Shown here one piece after another: positions 56,326-64,000 of a stretch of 64,000 nt of DNA. A program made the translations under genes and the position numbers. The stretch lies in contig CM020512.1 in NCBI GenBank assembly GCA_009823395.1, forward strand, positions 9,621,405-9,685,404, given 5' to 3'. Origin of the DNA: Thamnaconus septentrionalis (lineage: Eukaryota; Chordata; Actinopteri; Tetraodontiformes; Monacanthidae). How positions within the stretch are numbered: the first letter of the stretch is position 1; the number at the start of each line of letters is the position of its first letter. Below the pieces are notes generated by a model, which saw nothing but the letters and a program-made list of their open reading frames with translations, did no database searches and was not told the DNA's origin.

Positions 56326-59300
56326 GATCTCAGTCGATGTGACGTGACTGACAGGACGTGAAGGGATTTTGACTGACTGACTGACCCACAAACGCCTCGT
56401 GGCTGCAGCTTCGAGGTCCGACCACACGGAGGTTCAGTTCGACTCCGCTAGGTGATGGAGTCCACACTGCAGCCGCAGCTTCAGAATCTGAATTTACCAG
56501 GTGTGACATTCTGACTCAACCATAAAGGAGGAAAGCATTTTTTTTTTCAACTCAAGTCACAACTTGAGGCTTTGACTTGATTCTAAATAATGCAAACTCT
56601 TTAAATTAGGCACCGAATATTCTCTTTAAAAAAATGTATTTTATCTAATTTATGCAAACTAATTTATACTTCTTCATACCTATTTATACCAGCAGAGGGC
56701 GGCGGTAAATTAAACACAGAGGCCTTATTTGCACCTTTCACAGGAGGAAATGTTTCTGTTCACGTTTTTGAAGATGACACCTTGGGGAAGAAAGTGTTGT
56801 TCAGCCAAAAGTGTGGCAGCTCACAGACTTAAGGCAGAGGCTAATAAAAGCTCTTCTCAGATGCTCACGAACAGTTCACTTTTACCAAGAAATCCTGCGC
56901 CCCTGTGGCCATTAATGATATATGAGTTGCTGCAAAAACGCACTCGTGCTCCGTGAGGGTGACCTCGAGCTAACCTCACCAAACGCGAGCAGCCCGGGCG
57001 AACGAGCTGAGATGAGTAAGAAAAGTTTATTTTTGCTGCTTCGCGCCGAGAAAAATCCGCAAGATTCCCTCGGAGCGACGCGACATCGATCCCCGGCCCC
57101 GGATTGGCCGTCAGCCAGCGGCTCTGGCGCTGATTTACAAACAGAAAATGACACTGGCAGAAAAAAAAAGCAAAGTCAAGTCGGCCTCAAAAGATTCATT
57201 TTAGTAGATTAAACAGGAAGAGGGAGGATGGATGGAGGCCAGGAGAAAGATTAAGGTAGAGTTCAGACTGAGACTGTGATTAGTAGCAGTTGTTATGAAA
57301 TACGGATTACAAACCAGATGGTACAACAACAACAACTACTACTACTACTGATAATTCTAATAAAAATAATAATAATGGTGTAATGATGATGATAGTTTTG
57401 CAAAAATTGTTTTTTATCGTTAAAAGTTTTATTATTGAAAATTAAATGCACTGCATTTAAAATTTACTGCTATCTAATGGTGATAAAGCAAACTGCAAAC
57501 AATATTAATGTCATCCTTATTTTTCTGTCCCATTTGGATCTCAAATCTTCTCTTATCTCACAGCACTGCTCCTTAAAGGTGCACCTTCTTTGTTGGCCAG
57601 TATATAAGTTAATATAAAAATAGATCATTAGGAATTTAGTGCGATGGTGTGCATACATTTTCTTAGACAGGCATCAGCCGAAGGTTGATACAAGGACACA
57701 GACTGAGGCGTCAATGTTTCTCTTATCGCGCCTTCTGTCTGATCTCTTTAAACGCTACAAACTGCGTCGTTAAGGGATTTGTTTTAAATTCCTCTGCCCT
57801 CATGCTTATCAACCTATGAAAACCCAGAACTGCACCTTGTAATTATCGGTTCCCCTCCTCCGGGTCAGCTCAGAAGGAAGTGCCCTTCAATCAAACGTGC
57901 CCTCGAACCGCATCCCGTGAAGCACATGGCTCTCTGCGAAACGCGATCCTCATAGTGCCGCATCGGATCTTGTATTCAGAAGCCACTTAACATCACTCCA
58001 CACTGTTTCTGCCCCTGATTAATCCTGGCTGGCATCTCTTACATTCCTGCACCGGCCCGGCATCGGGTTTCACTCCCCATTAGCCCTGGATTCCTTCCAG
58101 AGGATGGTTCCTATGGGAAGGCCTCCTGAGGTCGGGCCTCCACATCATAAATCACATGTTGTCTTTTCATCCGATGCAGCGCTGTCTTGATGCTCACTCA
58201 TCTGCTCCTCTCGGGGGCTGCTTTCCTTCCAAATTGCTTCAGTGTCATTAACTCATATCAGGTCGTAAAACGTCTACTAAAGTGACCGTCGACATTAAAA
58301 AAATCTTTAAACTCGTCATCATACACTGATGTGAGCTGGGCTTGAAACCTGCAAATTATCTTTGCCTCTCAGGGTAGAACAGATATCTGCACATTGCCTC
58401 AGCATTCTCCGCAGCACCCATCCTACCCTGTAATTTAGTGCATCCCAATGCACCATGCTGCACGCACAGCAGCATGGTTCTCCTGCAGCTCTGACCCACA
58501 ATTTTCTGCACAGGGGAAGATGCGTCAAAAACCCTCCTGCCGCCACATTGTACAGGCAAAGTGTTCTGTACCCGAATCGCAGAGTTTTGGTTTGTACTTT
58601 AAACTTTTGTGCTGATGCTTCGAGTTCAAGGTGGACTACGGTGACCGGCAACAATATGGGCTTTGCTGCAGCGCACTAGTCTGAATTTCCTGTGTGTTCT
58701 GTCGTCCTCCTCACAGTTCCACTTCCTGCTCCACCTCATTACCCTCAGTGCAGCGTCATTTCTGCATCTTTTCTTTGACTTCATCATGAACAAATGATCC
58801 ATGCCCTCATTCCACAGATTTTTTTTTTTTTTTTTTGGGCGGGGGGCGCTCCAGATGGGTCCTAATAACATCCCAGAATGCATTTTGGCTTAGTTGATGG
58901 CACTACTCCTATAGGCCAGACCCCATTTACAAACGCTGTTGCAGACGGCCCGTTTGCCTCCTCTGCAGTTCTGCGGGGCCGTGAACTGAGACTCAGCAGC
59001 ACCACAGCTCCTGCTGCTGCATGAGAGGAAAACTGCAGCTGTTAATTATTCCCTCAGTCACCAGCTGATGCCACTAGAGCTCCACGAGCTGATCAGCAGA
59101 TGGTTCGTCACACTGTGCCACCGACACAGCCATGAAGGCAATGCTGAGTATTTGCTTTTTTTCCAGCAGCAAAAACATTCTGCACTCGGGAAGACAGGAT
59201 GTCTTCAGATGATTTGTCTGATTTTATTGTAGTATTTTTTTCCCCCCCAACAAATGCTGCCAACAAAAATATTCTCCCAGTGAAGTATTCACAAATTGTA

Positions 59301-62023
59301 ACATGACCATTAAGCAGGTGCAACCAAGAAATCCAATTTTGGTGATTAACATTCACTGATTAGAATGCCAAAGGTAGAATTCATTAGTTATTATTTGCTC
59401 CTGTTCATTTTTAAACAGTGTTAGTCAACAACCTTTGGAGCGAAAGCCACTGATGCACTCCTCCCCTCTCTTCCAGCTTCCTGTTGGTCTTCTCCTGCCT
59501 CATACTGTCGGTGTTCGCCACCATCAAAGAGTTCAAGAACAGCTCCGAGAGTGCCTTGTACATCCTGGTGAGTACATCACCCCGCCCGCTGTGCAGCCCT
59601 GCACTCCTACGTAGTTCCTGCCGACTAACTTCGTTCCACCGTCTTCAACAGGAAATTGTGACCATCGTGGTGTTCGGGGTGGAGTACATCGTGAGGATAT
59701 GGTCGGCCGGCTGCTGTTGCAGATACAGAGGATGGGGAGGGAGGCTAAAGTTTGCCAGAAAGCCCTTCTGTGTCATAGGTGAGGCAGTGATGCCAGGAAA
59801 CACATGTGCTGTCATTTGATTGAAGTCGCGTTCTGTGCCTGCAGAAAGGCTGGAATTTGATTTAATGCCGGTAGTCGCACAAGTTGACCGTCTAGATGTG
59901 GAGAAGACCTTCCATCATGAGTCTCCATCATTGACAAGAACCTGCATTCTATCGTTTAGCCAACAGGGACCGCCAAAGTTGGTTGCAAAAAAGCAGAATC
60001 CCTAAAACCTTACTGTTACAAGCTGGTTAAATTTTTTAGTGGGACTAAATTCCGAGAAAAACAATTTATTAAATACATTCAGATGTCCATTTGTCCGATT
60101 TCTTCTAATACCAGTGTCTCGAGGCTTCTGAACAGGTTTGCAAACCAGTGGGTGAGGTCGCGATGACTCCACCCATCTTTAACTGTGTAACTCCATTCTT
60201 CCTCTCAGACATCATGGTGCTCATCGCCTCGGTGTCGGTGCTGGCGGCCGGATCTCAGGGCAACGTCTTCGCCACCTCGGCCATCAGGAGTCTGAGGTTC
60301 CTGCAGATCCTGCGCATGCTGCGGATGGACCGCCGTGGCGGCACCTGGAAGCTCCTGGGATCCGTGGTTTACGCACACAGCAAGGTGGCCGTGTCCTTTT
60401 GTTTTTTACTGCTCTAAAACCAAAAGCTTTTACAGTCAAACTAGTGATAGGTGATATATATAATTAGTGCCATCTGGCTTTCACAATAAATATTCTATTT
60501 TTAGCCTCACTGCAACAAACTTTATTACGTCTGGGACGTCTCATTTCTCCCAGACTCCATTCAGCAGCTTTTTAAAAATCTTCTCCCTGGAAACATGCAG
60601 TGGAGGCTGTTCACTGCTGTTCAATCACCCGTTAATAATTCAGCCCTGCTTTACAAATTACTCTCTGCCTCAATCAGCCTGATTAACAAGCCATCTGTTG
60701 CCACAAGGCGTGAGCCACGCGTCCTGAATATCAAGGTGAAAAGTGGAGAGACACGTCAGTTTGAGCGACTCATTCATCCCTTTGTGTCACTTTGGAAAAA
60801 TAAGTGTTGTCAGCTGCTAAAATAAGCCATCAAAAAAGTCCTTCCTTGTCTGAGCGTGAGATATTTCTTCCCGCGATAGAAAGTCACGAAAGGGAAGAGT
60901 TTCATATAACTGAATATAAAAAGCATGTCATTATTCAAGCTTGTGAGAGATAATTAAAGGCCACCTACCATCTAATGATAAGAAAGCATATTGCAAACAG
61001 TTATTTTATTATATAATTTTTTTTCACTTTATCCAGCTACAACCATGCATATGAATTTTTTTCTTCCATGCCATGCTGATAGATCTGGGCCTGTAAATCT
61101 GCTCTGTCTCAAACCTGGTGTACCATATGGTACATTTTGCAAATGTGTCGGATGTATTTATATTTCAGACTTGAAATCCAGGTGGTTGTTCAGTCTCGCG
61201 TGTTGAATCAGTCTCCACTGCGTTTGCGTTAGGTTTTGGTCTAATAAGTATTTTACAAAACAAAAATATCTATCTGACTTTGCCAATCTGGCTATTTTCA
61301 AGTGAAAACAGAGCCAGGATGAAGGCGTAGCTGGCGTTTGTTCTTCCACAACTTCAAAGTGATGATCCAATTTCAGCCTCACAAGGCGAAGAAACATTTG
61401 TCTCACTTTTGCTTTAATGAGCTTTGAAATAGAGTCATGTACTCGCACTAATAGGCTACGGAAAATGTCTAACTGTGTGTGTGTGTGTCTGTGTGCGGGC
61501 GTGTGTGTGCCTGCGTCGTGGGAAATAAAAGACGTTTATGAAGTGCTCGGTTTGCCACAGAGGCCATGTGACTGTCATCAGCCAGTGGCTGCTCTCTTTT
61601 TTTCCCTCAGCGGCTGGCAGGGGTTTAGCTTCGCTCTCCGCAAGGCATTAAGGGTGACACTTTATTACCTTCAGCTCAGTGTTGCTCACCGTCGCTGTTG
61701 CCCGCTGCAGGAGCTCATCACGGCCTGGTACATCGGCTTCCTGTGCCTGATCCTGGCCTCCTTCCTGGTCTACTCCGTGGAGAAGGAGTCCAACGAGGAG
61801 TTCGAGACCTACGCCGATGCTCTGTGGTGGGGGCTGGTAAGGCCGCAGTTGCCAGCCGTGGCTGTCAATCCGAGGTGCCGACTTTAACCATCATTTCTCG
61901 TATGTCACACAGATCACTCTCACCACCATCGGGTACGGCGACAAGGTTCCCAAGACGTGGAACGGTCGCCTGCTGGCAGCCACCTTCAGCATGATAGGCG
62001 TGGCCTTCTTTGCACTTCCAGCT
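50763..62023 (+). CDS. kcnq2: kcnq2, exons 1-6: voltage-gated K+ channel Kv7.2 (partial gene)
   Basis: Kv7.2 subunits form tetrameric, PIP2-dependent neuronal M-current channels, usually with Kv7.3 (family knowledge). Six exons are readable: cytosolic N-terminus, S1 (exons 1-2), S2 (exon 3), S3 and S4 (exon 4, [17 protein letters not shown]), S5 and pore-helix region (exon 5) and the GYGD filter plus start of S6 (exon 6). Exons 2-6 are 91, 127, 176, 126 and 111 nt, the lengths I recall for human KCNQ2. The S5 TAWYIGF tryptophan of the retigabine site is present. S6, the calmodulin-binding helices and the C-terminus lie beyond the window. Exon 1 lacks one base. The start is set by the family N-terminus MVQKS.NGGVYP; the same frame stays open upstream without conservation. 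Confidence 0.94.
51130..51188. repeat. (TG)29 microsatellite near the exon 1 donor
   Basis: Starts 66 bases after the kcnq2 exon 1 donor. Confidence 0.95.
51604..51638. repeat. Perfect 16-bp hairpin in kcnq2 intron 1
   Basis: GTGCGCAGTCATGTGG (51604-51619) and its exact reverse complement (51623-51638) around a 3-base loop. The two stems sharing such a tight loop make a cruciform or RNA hairpin feasible. Confidence 0.9.
52521..52559. repeat. (GACG) tetranucleotide array, about 10 units
   Basis: Perfect GACG units followed by a short GACA/CAGT tail to about 52580. Confidence 0.94.
54871..54937. repeat. (TG)33 microsatellite
   Basis: Uninterrupted TG run in kcnq2 intron 1. Confidence 0.95.
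56291..56321. repeat. (CA)15 microsatellite
   Basis: Preceded by ACGC units (56280-56290). Confidence 0.93.
59477..59567 (+). CDS. kcnq2: kcnq2 exon 2: S1
   Basis: 91 nt, phase 2 to 0. It encodes [20 protein letters not shown] and [10 protein letters not shown], the first transmembrane segment and S1-S2 loop. Confidence 0.96.
59652..59778 (+). CDS. kcnq2: kcnq2 exon 3: S2 and S2-S3 linker
   Basis: 127 nt, phase 0 to 1. It encodes [20 protein letters not shown] and [19 protein letters not shown]. The acidic S2 residue and the basic S2-S3 linker linked to PIP2 regulation in Kv7 channels are present. Confidence 0.96.
59779..60208 (+). other. kcnq2: kcnq2 intron 3
   Basis: 430 bases, no repeat recognised. 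Confidence 0.7.
60209..60384 (+). CDS. kcnq2: kcnq2 exon 4: S3 and voltage sensor S4
   Basis: 176 nt, phase 1 to 0. It encodes [20 protein letters not shown], then [19 protein letters not shown] and the S4-S5 linker GSVVYAHSK. The regularly spaced S4 arginines are intact. Confidence 0.96.
60385..61710 (+). other. kcnq2: kcnq2 intron 4
   Basis: 1.3 kb, AT-rich, short TG run (about 61473-61490). No exon or recognised element. Confidence 0.65.
61711..61836 (+). CDS. kcnq2: kcnq2 exon 5: S5 and pore turret
   Basis: 126 nt, phase 0 to 0. It encodes [20 protein letters not shown] and [12 protein letters not shown]. The S5 tryptophan of the retigabine-class site is conserved. Confidence 0.96.
61913..62023 (+). 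CDS. kcnq2: kcnq2 exon 6: selectivity filter and start of S6
   Basis: 111 nt, phase 0 to 0. It encodes [20 protein letters not shown] and [21 protein letters not shown] is at 61931-61942. The position equivalent to human KCNQ2 Tyr284 reads valine (GTT, 61946-61948), as in KCNQ1. Confidence 0.96.
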
Positions 62024-62120
62024 GTGAGTCTCCAGGCAGATCGACTGGCCTGTTCTTCACACACTATCTGGGTCTTTCTTTGTAATAATAAAGAACTTAT
62101 TGCTTCTCTTTTCTCTTCTC

Positions 62121-62225
62121 AATAATAATAATAATAGTAGTAATAATAATAATGCTAATAATAAAATAAAAATAAATATTATTATTATTCTTATTAATAA
62201 CAATAACAATAATAATAATAATTAA
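62121..62225. repeat. AAT/ATA trinucleotide-rich block
   Basis: Degenerate AAT and ATT triplets on one strand, directly abutting the element head at 62221. Confidence 0.85.
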
Positions 62226-63180
62226 AGCTGCAAGCAGCATTTGCGGGACTGAGCCGCCGTGGCCGACGTTGACCCCCGACCTCTGCCGACGCCTACAGCC
62301 ATTTATGTGTGTGTTGAAAAAGAGGGAGAAGAGGTCTAATTAATCATCACAAGCCTGTGTATGCAAATGATGCAGATTTTTTTACCTCCATTTTTTTTTT
62401 TTGAAGTGGCTGTCAAATGTAAAATATAGGCCTTGATGAGACAAACACGTGGATGTTTGAATGACGTCTGTAGGACTTTGCAAAAGGAAACTGCAGCCAT
62501 TTATGTGTGTTGAAAAAGAGGGAGAGATAGAGAAAGGTGTTAGGGCTCCCAACTAGCAAGAGTAGAGAGTTCGCTCCGCTAGCTCCGCTTTTGCAACCTT
62601 GGACACCTAAGCTTAGAACTCAGCCATTTCAGCGTCTACATGTTGACCTTCTGACAGTCTAGTCTGTGTAATACAAAAGGTTTGAAACTTGCAGCATTCA
62701 CGGTTGTTGAGTTCTGTGATTCTGGATGATTTCAAACAAGTGGAAGTAGCTCACTTCCGGTTTTTCAGGGGTCAAAGGTCAGAGTGTCAGAATGTAGGTC
62801 TGTATCCAAGGAATGCGTGGGTTTCTGTCCCATGTCGTTTCGACCTTCCTAGAGGGCGCTAGAGGCCACCAGACTGCTGAACACCCTCCGGCTTTAACTG
62901 GCTAATGGGGAATGGCAGCCAGCAGGCCCAACTCCCATCCTGGGTTCTGAGACAAGGAGGATTCAGTTTTTGGCATTGGAATCCTGTGCAGGGGTGGTGA
63001 TGTGAGATTAGCTGCTGTCACCTGAAGAGGTGAAGAGGCGACTTGTGCAGTCGAGGGCGAGGATGGGATCACCACGGGTATGGTAGAGATGCTGGGTGTG
63101 ACGAACATTGAGAAGCAGCTACTGGGAAACCATAGTAGAGATTAAAAATGCATTCAAATTAAAGCTGCAAGCAGCGTTAG
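62221..63180. mobile_element. Dispersed-repeat sequence bounded by two ATTAAAGCTGCAAGCAGC heads
   Basis: ATTAAAGCTGCAAGCAGC occurs at 62221-62238 and 63159-63176. I recall this phrase as the start of a common teleost interspersed repeat. CAGCCATTTATGTGTG...TTGAAAAAGAGGGAG is directly repeated 198 bp apart (62296 and 62494). No coding capacity; class unknown to me. Confidence 0.6.
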
Positions 63181-63182
63181 CC

Positions 63183-64000
63183 TAAGGACCCAGCCTACGA
63201 AGGACCCATCCTACGAAGGACGCATCCTTGAAGGACACATCCTGTGAAGAAGACAGCCTATGAAGGACTCATCCTGCGAAGGACACGGCCTCCGTTTCTT
63301 CTTAATATTATTCTGTCCTTATTGAGCGCTAATTTGGCCCTCTGAACATGCTCCAAAGCTCACCAAATTCTGCATGGCGGTAGAAACTGGTGAAAACTTT
63401 CATCAATTGAAGAGGAAATTGAAACATTTGACCGAAGGACCCATCCTACGAAAGATGCATCCTACGAAGGACGCATCCATTGAAAGACTCATCCTACGAA
63501 GGACGCATCCTAAAAAGGACGCATCCTCCTTTGCATCCTTCCTTTGTAGGATGCGTCCTTCCTTTGTAGGATGCATCCTTCCTTTGCATCCTTCCTTTGG
63601 AGGCTGCATCCTTCCTTAGTAGGATGCGTCCTTCCTTTATAGGATGCATCCTTCCTTTGCATCCTTCCTTTGGAGGCTGCATCCTTCCTTTGTAGGATGC
63701 GTCCTTCCTTTGTAGGATGGATCCTTCCTTTGTTAGGATGCGTCCTTCCTTTGCATCCTTCCTTTGGAGGATGCGTCCTTCCTTTGTAGGATGCATCCTT
63801 CCTTTGCATCCTTCCTTTGGAGGATGCATCCTTCCTTTGGAGGATGCATCCTTCCTTTGTAGGATGCGTCCTTCCTTTGTAGGATGGATCCTTCCTTTGC
63901 ATCCTTCCTTTGGAGGCTGCATCCTTCCTTTGTAGGATGCGTCCTTCCTTTGGAGGATGCATCCTTCCTTTGTAGGATGCGTCCTTCCTTTGGAGGATGC
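63183..64000. repeat. Minisatellite with 16- and 20-bp units and a strand switch
   Basis: Units AAGGACGCATCCTACG (16 bp) run at 63183-63290 and, after a gap, at about 63433-63527. From about 63540 to the window end the array reads the opposite strand as GGATGCGTCCTTCCTTTGTA (20 bp), with shorter 15-bp units intermixed. The 20-bp unit is the reverse complement of the 16-bp unit with an extra AAGG. It continues past the window. Confidence 0.93.

Larger units (their letters stand above)
51064..59476 (+). other. kcnq2: kcnq2 intron 1, 8.4 kb
   Basis: Holds (TG)29 (51130-51188), oligo-T (51230-51245), a 16-bp hairpin (51604-51638), a decayed dispersed-motif copy (51881-51950), a GACG tetranucleotide array (52521-52559), TG tracts (52714-52736, 54871-54937) and CA (56291-56321). 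An unassigned 134-codon frame lies at 53479-53883. No exon recognised. Confidence 0.7.
62024..64000 (+). other. kcnq2: kcnq2 intron 6 (5' part), repeat filled
   Basis: AAT-rich block (62121-62225), two copies of an ATTAAAGCTGCAAGCAGC element head (62221, 63159), a 198-bp-spaced direct repeat (62296, 62494) and a minisatellite running to the window edge. No exon recognised. Confidence 0.75.

Noticed and set aside
63494..63962. Long minus-strand frames with K-D-A-S-Y-K-G-R type repeats
   Set aside because: They are translations of the 15-20-bp minisatellite, which lacks stops in several frames; no start context, splice evidence or known family.
63183..64000. Regular short repeats resembling a CRISPR array
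   Set aside because: Units abut without unique spacers, vary in length and orientation, and lie in a vertebrate intron.

Overview
This is a vertebrate nuclear window, almost certainly a teleost fish. The genes are split by GT-AG introns, dinucleotide microsatellites are very dense, and the interspersed repeats have the terminal structures of teleost hAT-like and TTAA-flanked elements. No bacterial-type operon, tRNA, rRNA or CRISPR array was seen. All exon calls come from reading translated segments against remembered vertebrate protein families and checking splice sites and phase by hand.

Positions 1081-47048 hold 36 consecutive coding exons of prex1 (P-Rex1, a PIP3- and G-beta-gamma-activated Rac guanine nucleotide exchange factor), plus strand. 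The first coding exons, about 150 residues including the start of the DH domain, lie upstream of the window. The exons run in family order: end of DH, PH, DEP1, DEP2, PDZ1, PDZ2, and the long inositol-polyphosphate-4-phosphatase-like C-terminal half. The stop is TAA at 47046-47048. A 3' UTR of about 2.3 kb follows, with AATAAA at 49319-49324. Every exon joins in phase except one: exon 33410-33696 carries one base too many. Without it the spliced CDS is exactly 1510 codons including stop.

About 1.4 kb after the prex1 polyadenylation signal, exon 1 of kcnq2 (neuronal M-current K+ channel, Kv7.2) begins on the same strand at ATG 50763. Exons 2-6 follow at 59477-62023 and cover S1 to the start of S6, including the S4 arginines and the GYGD filter. 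The rest of the gene is beyond the window. Exon 1 lacks one base relative to the reading frame of its own conserved second half. The start codon is preceded by an 18-codon uORF whose stop lies two bases before the main ATG.

Introns and the intergenic gap hold most of the unusual material. There is a 930-bp hAT-like non-autonomous element with a 7/8-matching target-site duplication beside a prex1 splice donor. There are two more hAT-like relics and a 280-bp element with perfect 17-bp TTAA-containing inverted termini. An uninterrupted (CTG)36 tract and several perfect short hairpins are also present. Many CA/TG repeats sit directly against prex1 splice sites. A minisatellite in kcnq2 intron 6 switches strand within the array. 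I saw no self-contained novel gene system. The best leads are the repeat-splice-site association, the two single-base coding lesions, the valine in the kcnq2 outer pore and the uORF.
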